A stretch of DNA of 64,000 nucleotides from Mycobacterium kubicae (GCF_015689175.1 NZ_CP065047.1:4960001-5024000), one strand, 5' to 3'. Counted from the stretch's first letter, positions 10,240 to 20,034 are shown. Numbers and translations: made by a program. The notes: generated by a model not told the origin, from the sequence alone.

Positions 10240-10486
10240 GACATGGCACCTCATCTTCTCTTCAAACAGTTGTTGTCGCGAAAAGAAATAGGGACGGCCT
10301 TACCGTCGCCTGGATCGACCAATCCACACACCGAAGCGCTCATCAATTCCGCGTAAGCACTGTCTCACCGGCCTTGGCATCTTCCGCCGTCCCCATCCGC
10401 TCGCTTTACGGTTCTTCTGTGGCTATGCGCCGGACACTGCTCGGAATGGCCGCCGTCGCGCTGTTAAGCCGATATTCAAGGAGCAT

Positions 10487-12106
10487 TCATTTGTTTTCGG
10501 CCCCTTGATCGAACAGGTGATCTCGGAAGCGCTGTCGGAGTTCGTTTTTCATGACCTTGGCCATGGCGTTCTTCGGTAGCTCGTCCACTACGACCATGTG
10601 GCGCGGGCATTTGTAGTCGGCGAGGTGCTGGCGGCAGAACTGGTTGATCCGCTCCGCGGTGAGTTCGCCTTCGCCGCCGCTGAACCCGGGCTTGGGCGCG
10701 ATCACCGCTAGGAGATCCTCACCGAGGTCCGAATGCGGCACCGCGATGACTGCGGCCTCGAGCACCTCGGGCATCTCGAGCAGCACGCGCTCGACCTCGA
10801 TGGCGAAGATGTTGTAGCCGCCGCGCAGGATCATGTCTTTTTTGCGCTCGGTCAGATAGACGTAGCCATCGTCAGCGACATAACCCACGTCGCCGGTGTG
10901 CAACAGTCCACCGCTCCAAAGTTCCGCGGTGGGCTGCTCCCCCTTGTAGTAGCTGCGCCGAGCTATCTTCGACTTAAAGCAGATCTCGCCGACCTTGCCT
11001 GGGGGGAGTGGGTTATCGTAGTCATCAACGACGACAACCTCGCATCCTACGGGCCTGCCAACCGAGCCCGGCCGGGCAAGGATGTCATCTGGGTCGGGAC
11101 CGAGGATGCAGGCCGCGCCGGCACCGGCCTCGGTGAGGCTGTAAGCGTTCAGCATCTTCGCTCCGGGCCACACCTGCCGCATTTTGCGCACGGTGTCGGG
11201 CTGGATCGGCGCCGCCCCGAAAAACACGAGCTGCAGCGAGCTGTAGTCGTGATCACCCACCGTGGGGTGCTTCATGGCCAAATTCAGCATTGTCGGCACA
11301 CCCATGATCGACGTGGCGCGGTAGCGCTCGATCGCCGCGAGCAACTGCTCGGGATCAAAACGCGGCAACACGATCTGCGTGACCCCGGCACGAATGCTTA
11401 GCAGCATCAGGCCATGGCAGCCCGTGAAACCGAACAAGGGCACCGCATGAAGCAGGCTCTCGCCGAACATCGCGCCGAGAAGCTGCCCGAGGCTCGCCTG
11501 GCCGGGCTCGTCGGCGAGGTTGCCCTCGGGCACCAGCACGCCCCTGGGCATCCCGGTGGTGCCGGACGTATAGAGCAGATCCGCCGGGTCGTCGGCGCTC
11601 AGGGAAGGCTCGAGGAGCGGCACGTCCGCAGAGCCCGCGCCCACCACGTCGCCCAGGGGGGTGAATCCATCCAGCGCCTCGCTGCCGGTCACGAAGAAGT
11701 GCTCAAGTTGGAAGCTACCGGGACGGCCGCCGATCTCGACAGATTCGCCTTCGGCAAGCGCAACCAGAACCTCCCGGTGGGCGAGACCGGTGATCACCGC
11801 CACGGCGTCGCTGTGCTCAAGCACGAACAGCTTTTCCGGCGCTGCCCACCGGGTATTGAGCGGCACCGGCACGGCACCAAGTTTGTGGATGCCGAAATAC
11901 ACTGCATTGAAATGCATCGCTTGGTCGTTGGCGAGCAGCATCGCCACCTTGTGACCGCGGCTCACCCCAGCGGCGTGCAATTGCTGGGCGACCCGGCTGC
12001 TGGCAGCGTCGAGCTCGCGGAAAGTGGCCGCGCCGTCCTCGGCGATGACGGCGGTCTTGTCCGGTCGGTCCTCTACCGCTTGGCGCAGCAGGTCGATCAC
12101 GGCCAT
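10487..12106 (-). CDS. Fatty-acyl-CoA/AMP ligase (FadD type)
   Basis: A 539-residue adenylate-forming enzyme that activates a carboxylic acid through an acyl-AMP to its CoA thioester. Motifs in order: P-loop LLYTSGTTGMPRGV (about residue 178), NAYSLTEAG (about 324), the hinge region TGDVGYVADDGY (about 407), LTERKKDMILRGGYNIF, and the catalytic lysine in PKNAMAKVMKNEL near the end. It follows the SDR gene with a 30-base gap, so it is in the same transcript. It is one of two FadD enzymes in the operon, which suggests two activation steps or two substrates. Confidence 0.93.
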   Translation of the reverse strand: MAVIDLLRQAVEDRPDKTAVIAEDGAATFRELDAASSRVAQQLHAAGVSRGHKVAMLLANDQAMHFNAVYFGIHKLGAVPVPLNTRWAAPEKLFVLEHSDAVAVITGLAHREVLVALAEGESVEIGGRPGSFQLEHFFVTGSEALDGFTPLGDVVGAGSADVPLLEPSLSADDPADLLYTSGTTGMPRGVLVPEGNLADEPGQASLGQLLGAMFGESLLHAVPLFGFTGCHGLMLLSIRAGVTQIVLPRFDPEQLLAAIERYRATSIMGVPTMLNLAMKHPTVGDHDYSSLQLVFFGAAPIQPDTVRKMRQVWPGAKMLNAYSLTEAGAGAACILGPDPDDILARPGSVGRPVGCEVVVVDDYDNPLPPGKVGEICFKSKIARRSYYKGEQPTAELWSGGLLHTGDVGYVADDGYVYLTERKKDMILRGGYNIFAIEVERVLLEMPEVLEAAVIAVPHSDLGEDLLAVIAPKPGFSGGEGELTAERINQFCRQHLADYKCPRHMVVVDELPKNAMAKVMKNELRQRFRDHLFDQGAENK

Positions 12107-12136
12107 GGCATGGTCCTCCTCAACGTACGTACGTGT

Positions 12137-13030
12137 TCAGCCGAGCGCTTGAAGCACGAGGCCGATCTCGTCGTTGGCCTGCGTTGGAGTCTGGTATCCC
12201 TCTCGGTCGCAGATCGCCTCAAGGTTGTCCTGGACCGCTTCGATATCGAGCGTCGGCGATGAGAAGCCCTTCGTCACACTGATGAAGATCTCGGCCACTC
12301 GCCCGCCCCCAACGGAGAAGATCCTCGACGTGAGATCGCAGGATTCATGGCAGAGATACGCGACGACCGGGGCGACCAGTGCCGGGTCCAGCTTCTTGGC
12401 GATCGGCCCGAGGAGTTCCTCGGTCATCCGGGTCCGCGCCATCGGCGCGATCGCGTTCACCTTGATGTTGTACTTCGCGCCTTCCTGGGCGAGCACCCGT
12501 GTGAAGCCGATGACCCCCATCTTCGCGGCCCCGTAGTTGGTCTGACCGAAGTTGCCGAAAATCCCGGCGGCGGAGGAGGTGTTGACGATCCGGCCGTAGC
12601 CCTGCTCGCGCATCCTGAGGAACGCCGGCTGGGTCACCCAGATGGTGCCGTAGAGATGGACATCGATCACCGGATCGAGTAGCTCCGGCGTGAGATTGTG
12701 GAAGGACTTGTCGCGCAGGATGCCCGCGTTGTTGACGACGATGTCGACCCGCCCGAAGGCGTCGAGAGCCGCCTGCACGATGGCCGCCCCACCTTCTCGG
12801 GTCGCCACGCTGTGACCATCGGCGACCGCGATACCGCCGGCGGCTTCGATCTCCTGAGCGACGGCCTCCGCCGCGGTCAGGTCCGCGCCGACGCCGGCGA
12901 CGCTGCCGCCGAGATCGTTCACCAACACGCGCGCGCCGCGTGATGCAAGCAGCATCGCATGCTCCTTGCCGAGACCGTTTCCCGCCCCGGTCACGATGGC
13001 GACCCTCCCGTCGAAGCTAAGCTCAGCCAC
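12137..13030 (-). CDS. Short-chain dehydrogenase, probable 3-hydroxyacyl-CoA dehydrogenase
   Basis: 297 residues, NAD(P)-binding Rossmann fold. Cofactor motif VTGAGNGLGKEHAM (residues 12-25), NNAGIL (about 96), catalytic Tyr/Lys in NYGAAKMG (about 161). The sequence runs on past the usual ~250 residues with a tail (SRIFSVGGGRVAEIFI) like the dehydrogenase domain of peroxisomal multifunctional enzyme 2, whose bacterial relatives oxidise 3-hydroxyacyl-CoA. This fits the beta-oxidation context. Exact substrate cannot be read from the sequence. Confidence 0.88.
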   Translation of the reverse strand: MAELSFDGRVAIVTGAGNGLGKEHAMLLASRGARVLVNDLGGSVAGVGADLTAAEAVAQEIEAAGGIAVADGHSVATREGGAAIVQAALDAFGRVDIVVNNAGILRDKSFHNLTPELLDPVIDVHLYGTIWVTQPAFLRMREQGYGRIVNTSSAAGIFGNFGQTNYGAAKMGVIGFTRVLAQEGAKYNIKVNAIAPMARTRMTEELLGPIAKKLDPALVAPVVAYLCHESCDLTSRIFSVGGGRVAEIFISVTKGFSSPTLDIEAVQDNLEAICDREGYQTPTQANDEIGLVLQALG

Positions 13031-13096
13031 GCGATTTCCCTTCCATGCTGTCGCCCCGCAGGGCGATTTCTCTCTTATCGGATGTGTTGAATGACG

Positions 13097-14239
13097 TCAC
13101 CGCCCGGCCTGCAGGATGTGGATGACACAGACCGAGCCCGCGCCCATCATGTGAGCAAGCCCGGTTCGAGCGCCTTCGACCTGCAGCGGGCCCGCCTCGC
13201 CCCGCAGCTGCCGTGTCACATCCCAGATCTGGGCCAGGCCGGTCGGCCCACCGGGATGACCGCGCCCGATCAGCCCGCCGTCGGTCGAGAACGGGATACG
13301 ACCACCCAGGCTGGTCGCGCCCTCGGAGACGAGCTTGTCCCCCTCCCCAGCCGCGCACACCCCGAGCAGCTCGTAATACATCAGTTCCTCGATGGGGAAT
13401 GCGTCGTGCACGTGGGCGAGGTCGAGGTCGGCCGGCCCGACACCGGCCTCGTCGTAGGCGGCCTTTGCCGTGGCCGCGGTGAGCTCGCCCGGACCGACGA
13501 CCGCACCCATGAAAATGTGGCCGTCAACGAACTGCTCGGACTGCTGCTGGCTGGCGACCACCTTCACCAGCGGGCGTGAACCGGCCACGCGCTCTGCCGC
13601 CTCGCGGCTCGCGACGATCGCGGCCGCAGCCCCAGAGCCAGCGGCGCAGGCCATCTTCGAAGTGTGCGGGTAGGAAATCATGCGCGAGGCGAGGATCTCT
13701 TCGACGGTGACCTCATGGTCGGCCCGACGTTGCGCGTAGGGATTCAGCCGCGCATGGTTCCAATTCTTTGCCGCGATGGCGGCGAAGGTCTCGACCGTCG
13801 TGCCCACTTCGTGCATGCGACGTGTCGCCCACATGGCGAAAAACGCCGCCGGGAGGATCACCTGGCCAATGCCGGGCTTGCTGCCCCCGATAGCTCGAGT
13901 GGCGCGATTGAGGTCGTCAAACCCTAGCGCCATCGCGATATCGACGCTCCCCCCCGCCACCACCTGGACCGCCTCATGGAAGGCGCACGATCCGGTGGCC
14001 GACGCGTTCTCGACGTGGGTGATCGGGATGCCGGTAAGCCCGAGATCCTTCGCAAGGGTGACACCCGTGAGCAGACCGGCGCCGATGTAGCCGTTGTAGA
14101 GGTAGCCGACTTCATCGAAGCCGATGCCGGCGTCACCGAGCGCGTTGACACCGGCCCCGAAGCCCAAGTCGGCCGCGTTGGCGTCCGGCTGGCCGAACGG
14201 GGCCATCCCCACGCCGATCACATAGACGTCGCGGGCCAT
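13097..14239 (-). CDS. Thiolase-fold lipid-transfer-like protein, probable side-chain aldolase subunit
   Basis: 380 residues from ATG (MARDVYVIGVGM), which overlaps the stop of the DUF35 gene (TGATG on the minus strand), so the two are probably coupled. Thiolase fold of the SCP-x/Ltp type, with GHPGGPTG near the C-terminus. The segment that usually holds the nucleophilic cysteine reads VENASATGSCAF, with Ser at the usual Cys position. Together with the adjacent DUF35 protein this suggests an Ltp2-like retro-aldolase partner rather than a thiolytic enzyme. That function is inferred from the known Ltp2-ChsH2 DUF35 complex. Confidence 0.8.
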   Translation of the reverse strand: MARDVYVIGVGMAPFGQPDANAADLGFGAGVNALGDAGIGFDEVGYLYNGYIGAGLLTGVTLAKDLGLTGIPITHVENASATGSCAFHEAVQVVAGGSVDIAMALGFDDLNRATRAIGGSKPGIGQVILPAAFFAMWATRRMHEVGTTVETFAAIAAKNWNHARLNPYAQRRADHEVTVEEILASRMISYPHTSKMACAAGSGAAAAIVASREAAERVAGSRPLVKVVASQQQSEQFVDGHIFMGAVVGPGELTAATAKAAYDEAGVGPADLDLAHVHDAFPIEELMYYELLGVCAAGEGDKLVSEGATSLGGRIPFSTDGGLIGRGHPGGPTGLAQIWDVTRQLRGEAGPLQVEGARTGLAHMMGAGSVCVIHILQAGR

Positions 14240-14664
14240 CACCGAGATGCCCCCCGTCGAGTAGGGCAAAAGCGGAACGAGCACAGCTCAGTGCCATCGG
14301 CATCGGTCATGAGGGGGTAGACCTCAAGCTGCATGGGCATGCCGATCTCCCAGTCGCCCATCTCGCCACGCAGGATGGATTGCACGCGCACGCCCTCCGG
14401 TAGGTCAACTTGGCCGACACCGTGCCCGTCGCCTGTGGAGCCGAACCGGGACTTGCCCATCCACGCCGACTCGACGTAGGTCCAGGCGTACAGTTCGCCG
14501 GTTGGTGACAGCAGGACATCCTCGACCGGGCCGCCCGTCAACGGACAGCGGCGGCGGCGGGGGAAGAAGTACTTGTCGGCAGCAGGGCTATAGGAACCGA
14601 TCAACCGCGGCTGCTCATCGCCGTTGGGCATCGTGAAGTAGCCGTCCTCAAGTGGTCGACGCAT
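14239..14664 (-). CDS. DUF35 OB-fold protein, partner of the thiolase-like protein
   Basis: 141 residues from ATG (MRRPLEDGYF); the open frame extends further upstream but that part has no family character. The DUF35 layout is seen: an N-terminal arm, a rubredoxin-like section (FFPRRRRCPLTGGPVED) that keeps only one of the usual four cysteines, and an OB fold (GELYAWTYVESAW through LEVYPLMTDADG). Such proteins bind SCP-x-type thiolases and deliver or hold acyl-CoA. The loss of zinc cysteines is common in the family. The overlap with the next gene supports a 1:1 complex. Confidence 0.82.
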   Translation of the reverse strand: MRRPLEDGYFTMPNGDEQPRLIGSYSPAADKYFFPRRRRCPLTGGPVEDVLLSPTGELYAWTYVESAWMGKSRFGSTGDGHGVGQVDLPEGVRVQSILRGEMGDWEIGMPMQLEVYPLMTDADGTELCSFRFCPTRRGASR

Positions 14665-14870
14665 CGTGTGTCGTCTCCTCCGGGTCGTGCGGTCAATGAC
14701 TGGCCTCGCCGCCGCTTGGAGCGTTGCGCCATCGCGGATCTTTGAAGCGTGCCGAGATAGTGGCACCGGCGACGGCAACTAAGCTGGAGCAGTGTTGGTA
14801 CTCGCAGTGCCGAATCGACTCCAGCGCAAAAATTCCGCGTTTTTACGCACTGGCGCCGATCTCGTCGAAG

Positions 14871-15812
14871 TCAGGCCGAACCGGCCAGCACCCTCGCGTC
14901 CTCGTCCGCGAAGGTGTCCTCCAGCTGCAGTGGCGAGTAGTCGAGGTCGATTTCCTCGGGCGGTCGCCCGCGGGCGCTGCTGATCGTGCTGAACCGGCGC
15001 ATCCCCTTGTCGGTGGCATAGGTCCTCATCTCGTCGATTGACAGATTGAAGGGTATGTCGTCGCCATACAGTGCAGAACCCTCGTCGATCAGGCGCTGCC
15101 CCAGCGGAATGAGTTCGTTCATGCGCGTTTCGAACACCGTCCAATTGGTGTCGTCGGCAGCGACGTGGCGCCGGCAGGTGAAAGTGCCCCATGCCATGTG
15201 GCGTCGCTCGTCGTCGCCGATGTGCCGAATCAGCTGCTGCATGCCGGGAAGAATGCCGTGCTCCACGCAGATCTTGTGCCAGGCGTAGTAGCCGGTCAGC
15301 GCCAACATGCCCTCGATGATGTGGTTGTACGTCACCGAAGCGCGAACCTGGGCAGCCGGCGAGGGATCCACATAGAGCGTGTTGAGCGATTCGTGAAGTT
15401 CCTCGTCGAACAACTGCCGGTATGCCGGAGTTTGATCGAGGAAACTATGTAAGTCGTCGCGCACCCCGACGGCATCGAGCCACAAGCGGAACGCCTGGGT
15501 GTGTTTGGCTTCCTCGAACGCAAACTGCGTCAAGTACATCTCGTCGCCGAGCCGGCCTTCGGCCCGCATTGCGGCCATGAACGGCTGGATGTCCTGGGTG
15601 ACTGCTTCCTCTCCGGCAATGAAGCCCGCGCACAATCGGGTGACGTACACGCGTTCGCGGTCGGAAAGCGCCTCCCAATCGGCGCTGTCGCGGGAGAAGT
15701 CGATATTGGCGGGGTCCCAGAGTTTGGCGATGCCGCCAGCGAACAGCCTGAGTGGCACGCTTTCCCAGTTCAGCCCGCCGGCACCCAGCGAATGGTAACG
15801 TGTGGTTGCCAT
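14871..15812 (-). CDS. R2-like ligand-binding oxidase (R2lox)
   Basis: 313 residues, homologous end to end with M. tuberculosis Rv0233. The Mn/Fe ligands are all present at the family positions: E68, E101, H104, E167, E202, H205. The residues of the unusual valine-tyrosine ether crosslink, V71 and Y162, are also conserved. R2lox proteins build a two-electron Mn/Fe oxidant and bind a fatty-acid-like ligand; they are not ribonucleotide reductase subunits although often annotated so. It lies between an acyl-CoA synthetase and a DUF35/thiolase pair, which suggests oxidation of an acyl substrate in the same pathway. Upstream gap to the FadD gene is about 50 bases. Confidence 0.95.
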   Translation of the reverse strand: MATTRYHSLGAGGLNWESVPLRLFAGGIAKLWDPANIDFSRDSADWEALSDRERVYVTRLCAGFIAGEEAVTQDIQPFMAAMRAEGRLGDEMYLTQFAFEEAKHTQAFRLWLDAVGVRDDLHSFLDQTPAYRQLFDEELHESLNTLYVDPSPAAQVRASVTYNHIIEGMLALTGYYAWHKICVEHGILPGMQQLIRHIGDDERRHMAWGTFTCRRHVAADDTNWTVFETRMNELIPLGQRLIDEGSALYGDDIPFNLSIDEMRTYATDKGMRRFSTISSARGRPPEEIDLDYSPLQLEDTFADEDARVLAGSA

Positions 15813-15864
15813 GTAACCTCCTTAATTATTCGGCTGCATTGCCGGGTCTAGCGAACCTTGGTCG

Positions 15865-17493
15865 CTAGACGAATTCCACGATGTTGTAGTCACCGGCGGT
15901 GTAACATGCCCGAAGCACTTTCTTGTCGTATTTACCGACGCTGGTTCGCGGGATTTCGGGGACGAAGGCCCAGCGCTCCGGGATCCACCACGTAGCGACT
16001 TTGCCGTCTAAGAAGGCACGTAGCTCATCTGGCGTGATATCGGCGCCGGGTTTGACCACCACTAGAGCGAGTGGACGCTCCTGCCACTTCTCGTCGGGCA
16101 CACCGATGACCGCGGCTTCATGTACCCCGGAATGGGCGATCAGCAAATTCTCCAATTCGACCGACGAAATCCACTCCCCGCCGGACTTGATGACGTCTTT
16201 GGCACGGTCGGTCAGCGTCAAGAAGCCATGCTCGTCGACGTGGCCGACATCGCCAGTGCGCAGCCACCCCTGGTCGAACTTGTCGGCGTCGTCGTCGCGA
16301 AAATAAGAGCCAGTTACCCACGGCCCGCGGGCTTGGATCTCGCCGACCGCTTCTCCGTTGCACGGCAGGGTGCGATCCTGGTCGTTGCGCAGCCGGATTT
16401 CCACGCCGCATATCGGGCGGCCCTGGGTGGCACGCAGCGCCCACTGTTGGTCTTCGTCGAGCCCAGTCGGCGGTTTGGCCACCGTGGCCAGCGGCGAGGT
16501 TTCGGTCATTCCCCACGCCTGCACGATCGGTACGCCGTGGTCGCGTTCGAAGCCGCGCATCAGTGACACCGGTACCGCCGATCCGCCGCACGCGACCAGA
16601 CGCAGCGACGAGATGTCATGACCGGGCTCGCAGCCCAGGAAGTGCCGGACGTCATTCCAGATTGTGGGCACCGCACCGGCCACGGTCGGGCGGGTGTCCT
16701 CGATGATGGCCACCAGCGCTCCAGGTTGTAGCCATCGGTGCGGGAGTACCAGTTCGGCCCCCGCCATCAGCGCGGCATAGATAAGGCCCCACGCATTGGC
16801 TTGAAACATCGGCACGATAGCCAAGATGCGGTCGGCTTCAGCGATGCCCAACCCGTTGCCAGTGCAGACGGCCAGTGAATGCAGGTAGGTGGATCGGTGG
16901 CTGTAGACCACGCCCTTGGGGTTTCCGGTGGTGCCGCTGGTGTAGCACATCGCCGAGGCCGACGTCTCATCGAGTTCAGGCCAGTCGAACTCGGTGGGAT
17001 GTGTCGAGATCAGGTCTTCGTACGAAACGACGGCCTTGCCGGCCGCCCGTAGCGGCTCGGGATCGCCCTCACCGACCGCAATCACCGTGTGCACCGACGA
17101 TATGGCCGGCAAAGAACGCGCAAGTAGCGGCGCTAACGACATGTCGACGATGACGATGTTGTCGTCGGCGTGGTTGGCGATGTAGCCAAGCTGCTCGGCG
17201 GTAAGACGAATATTGAGCGTGTGCAACACCGCGCCCATCGACGGCACCGCACAATAGGCCTCCAAGTGTTCCTGGTTGCTCCACTGGAAGGTAGCCACAC
17301 GCTGATCGCCGGTGACGCCAAGGTCATGCAGCGCATTAGCTAACTGACCGACCCGCCGGCCGACCTCGCCGTAGGTCGCGGCCCGGTAGCCCGACTCGGT
17401 CGGTGTGACGACGCGGCGGTCGGCGTGAATGGAGTTGGCATGCTTGACGATCGATGTCACAGAAAGCGGAACGTCTTGCATAGTGCTTTGCAT
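15865..17493 (-). CDS. Fatty-acyl-CoA synthetase (FadD type), first gene of operon 1
   Basis: 542 residues from MQSTMQDVPLS; an alternative ATG lies four codons in. AMP-forming ligase motifs: MCYTSGTTGNPKGVVYSHRS (about residue 185), AWGMTETSPL (about 325), TGDVGHVDEHGFLTLTDRAKDVIKS.. (about 420), and catalytic lysine in PRTSVGKYDKKVL. It resembles the FadD at 49.6 kb and belongs to the medium/long-chain subgroup. It opens the minus-strand operon. Its promoter side is now next to an insertion sequence (17.6-19.0 kb), so the native promoter may be displaced. Confidence 0.93.
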   Translation of the reverse strand: MQSTMQDVPLSVTSIVKHANSIHADRRVVTPTESGYRAATYGEVGRRVGQLANALHDLGVTGDQRVATFQWSNQEHLEAYCAVPSMGAVLHTLNIRLTAEQLGYIANHADDNIVIVDMSLAPLLARSLPAISSVHTVIAVGEGDPEPLRAAGKAVVSYEDLISTHPTEFDWPELDETSASAMCYTSGTTGNPKGVVYSHRSTYLHSLAVCTGNGLGIAEADRILAIVPMFQANAWGLIYAALMAGAELVLPHRWLQPGALVAIIEDTRPTVAGAVPTIWNDVRHFLGCEPGHDISSLRLVACGGSAVPVSLMRGFERDHGVPIVQAWGMTETSPLATVAKPPTGLDEDQQWALRATQGRPICGVEIRLRNDQDRTLPCNGEAVGEIQARGPWVTGSYFRDDDADKFDQGWLRTGDVGHVDEHGFLTLTDRAKDVIKSGGEWISSVELENLLIAHSGVHEAAVIGVPDEKWQERPLALVVVKPGADITPDELRAFLDGKVATWWIPERWAFVPEIPRTSVGKYDKKVLRACYTAGDYNIVEFV

Positions 17494-17624
17494 AGCGTGG
17501 ATCCCTTGCCCGTCATTCCCGGATACTGACGGCCGTCGACCGGGCAACTGGCTGCTCCCGAATACCCCGGACAGACGGTATTACCAATCTTTTACAAAGA
17601 TCGACCAATTGTCAATAGTCCGGC

Positions 17625-19036
17625 GTGCCTCACTGAGTTTGAGCGCGTGGCCGGCGGTGGTGCCTCACCTATTTTGAGCGCGTGGCCCGGAAGGCCTGCC
17701 CGATGTGGAAGGCAAGATCGACATGGCTGCGAGGCGGCAGGTAGCGAACAAACTGCGAGGTCAGTACCGCAAGGCGTTGAAGGCGGACAAGAGCAAGATT
17801 TTGGATCGGGTGGTGTCCACCACGGGGATGGGCCGCTCGACGGCTCGGCGGATGCTGACCGGCCCGAGGCTGCCGGACCCGGCCGAGCAGGTTGACAGGC
17901 GTACGTTGCGGCCGCGGGGCTTCAGCGACGACGCCAGGGCACTGCTGGAGTATGTGTGGGCCTTGATGGGCATGCCGTGCGGCAAGTACCTGGTGGTCAT
18001 GGTGGGTCTGTGGCTGCCGCTGCTGGCTGAATCCGGTGATCTTGACAGGCCGTTCGCCACCGAGGCGGCATCAGCGGAGCTGAAGGCGATGAGCGCGGCC
18101 ACCCTGGACCGCTACCTGAAACCGGCCCTGGGACAGGATGCGCATCAAGGGCATCTCGACGACCAAACCGTCGCCGCTGCTGCGTAACTCGATCGCCATC
18201 CGTACCTGCGCCGATGAGGCACCTGAGGCCCCGAGGGTGATCGAGGCCGATACCGTGGCGCACTGCGGCCCGACATTGATCGGCGAGTTCGCCCGCACGC
18301 TGACGATGACCGACCTGGTGATCGGCTGGACCGAGAACTTCTCGATCCGCAACAACGCCTCGAAGTGGATCACGGCCGGCATCGACGAGCTGCAACAGCG
18401 GTTCCCGTTCGATCTGGTGATTTTCGCTTTGGACTGCGGCGGTGAGTTCATCAATCACGAGGTCGCCGCCTGGCTGCAGACCCGCGACATCGCCCAGACC
18501 CACTCGCGGCCGTACCAGAAGAACGACCAAGCGCACGTGGAGTCAAAAAACAACCACGTGGTGCGCAAACACGCGTTCTACTGGCGCTACGACACCTCCG
18601 AGGAGCTGGAGCTGCTCAACCGGCTGTGGAAGCTGGTGTCGCTGCGGTGCAACTTCTTCACCCCGACGAAAAAGCCCATCGGCTACAGCACCACCGCGGC
18701 CAGTCGCCGCACGCGCATCTACGACACGCCGGCCACGCCGTGGCAACGTCTGCAGGAATCGGGAATACTTGATGCGCAACAGCTTTCGCATGTGTCCGCC
18801 CGAATCGAGGGCATCAACCCGGCCGATTTGACCCGGCAGATCAACACCATCCAAATGCAGCTACTGGACCTGGCCAAGACCAAGACCGACGCCCTTGCCG
18901 CCGCCCGCCACATCGACCTGGAAGCATTGCAACCGTCAATCGACCGATTGGCCAAGGCGAAGTAGTGCAAGCCCCCACGCGCTCACCATGCGTGAGGCAC
19001 CAGCCCACGCTTCGCGCTCACTTTTTGGTGAGGCAC
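17625..19036 (+). mobile_element. Insertion sequence with doubled terminal repeats (integrase-core transposase)
   Basis: Each end carries two copies of a repeat of the form GTGCCTCAC-N6-TGAGCGCG: starts at 17,625 and 17,660 on the left, and in inverse orientation ending at 19,000 and 19,036 on the right. Spacing within each pair is 35-36 bases. One transposase, broken by a frameshift, fills the space between. The family is not one I can name with certainty; relatives are annotated as integrase-core ISNCY-type elements. Confidence 0.75.
17705..18965 (+). pseudogene. DDE integrase-core transposase with a frameshift near 18,130
   Basis: The N-terminal half (MAARRQVANKLRGQYRKALK, then helix-turn-helix ILDRVVSTTGMGRSTARRML) is in one frame; the catalytic half is in another. 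The join falls at AATLDRYLKPAL / KGISTTKPSPLLRNSI, which is continuous in relatives. The core shows D in EADTVAHCGPTL, D in FALDCGGEFINH and E in AHVESKNNHVVRK. The C-terminal helical tail ends normally. One net indel near 18,130 would disable the protein unless bypassed; no classic slippery heptamer was recognised there. Confidence 0.8.
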
Positions 19037-19065
19037 CTCGATCGCCACCACCATGCCCTTCCCGA

Positions 19066-19305
19066 TCCTGGGCTTTCGATAACGGCAGCGAGTTCATCAA
19101 CCACCACCTGCTGGCTTGGTGCGAGCGGCGCCAGATCACCTTCACCCGCTCGCGGCCCGGAAACAAAAACGACGGCTGCCACGTCGAGCAGAAGAACTGG
19201 GCGATCGTGCGCACCGTGGTCGGCTACCACCGTTACGACACAAAGGCACTGTTGCTCAACAAGATCTGGTCCCTGCAATCGAAACTGAGGATGGGGACTG
19301 TCTGA
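19066..19305 (+). pseudogene. Core fragment of a second integrase-core transposase
   Basis: About 75 codons matching the catalytic middle of the preceding transposase type: FDNGSEFINHHLLAWCERR (second Asp) and DGCHVEQKNWAIVR (Glu), then GYHRYDTKALLLNKIW. The frame has no start of its own and stops soon after. It is a remnant pressed between the intact-ended IS and an IS256 fragment. Confidence 0.75.
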
Positions 19306-19364
19306 ACAGCGGTGGATCTGACCTTGGTCTGACACGCCGAGCGTGAGCTTGGCGGGAAGGACTG

Positions 19365-19799
19365 ATGATGTCCGAAACACTCGAGCCCATGGCTACCGAG
19401 GTGGATCAAAAGCAGCTCGCTGAACAACTATTGGCCCAGGCCAAGGAGCAGGGCGTGGAGCTGGTCGGCCCGAACGGGCTACTCAACCAGATCACCAAGA
19501 ATGTATTGGAGACCGCGCTGGACGCAGAGATGGCCGAGCACCTCGGCTATGACAAGCACGACCCGGTCGGACGTGGCAGCGGCAACGCCCGCAACGGCAC
19601 CCGGGCCAAGACGGTGTTCACCGAGATCGGACCGGTCGAGATCGAGGTGCCGCGCGATACCAACAGCTCGTTCGATCCGCAGATCGTCAAGAAGCGCCAA
19701 CGTCGGCTGACCGGCATCGACGAGATCGTGTTGTCGTTGACCGCTAAAGGATTAACGACCGGCGAAGTGGCCGCGCACTTCGCCGACGGGTCCATCCGG
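19365..19799 (+). pseudogene. IS256-family transposase, N-terminal fragment (copy c)
   Basis: Starts at ATG with the usual Mutator-type N-terminus (ITKNVLETALDAEMAEHLGYDKHDP, split here for length; RGSGNARNGTRAKT; GPVEIEVPRDTNSSFDPQIV). It runs to GEVAAHFA and is then cut by the terminal repeat of IS256 copy a, which supplies the last codons and the stop. No DDE residues remain. Upstream, GACACGCCGAGCGTGAGCTTGGCGGGAAGG resembles the leader of copy a, so this is the true 5' end of an IS256. Confidence 0.85.
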
Positions 19800-19822
19800 A
19801 ATTCGGTGTAAGTGGCGTTTCC

Positions 19823-20034
19823 CTATCCTCGGTTGAGGTCGGGCATTCTGTTGGCGAATGTTACTGCGAACGCGTTCAAAGCGGGCTTCCAGCGGACCGC
19901 CCAGCGTTGCTGGCCGGTGCCCTTGGGATCGAGGGAGCGAGTCACCATATACAGGCACTTCAGCGCCGCGGCCTCCGAGGGGAAATGGCCGCGAGCCTTG
20001 ATCGCCCGTCGGTAGCGGGCGTTGAGTGACTCGA
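19823..20034 (-). pseudogene. IS256 copy a transposase, C-terminal part
   Basis: Reads IESLNARYRRAIKARGHFP, then SEAAALKCLYMVTRSLDP and WAVRWKPALNAFAVTFANR, the end of an IS256-type transposase, and stops a few bases before the terminal repeat. The conserved Glu in IESLN is the presumed third catalytic DDE residue. Upstream it joins, codon for codon, the fragment ending VLCSTNAI at 41,243 if the 21.2-kb insertion is removed. Confidence 0.9.

Noticed and set aside
18138..18965. Separate gene for a 275-residue protein
   Set aside because: It is the catalytic half of the transposase that begins at 17,705; the two parts are continuous in relatives, so a frameshift is the better reading.
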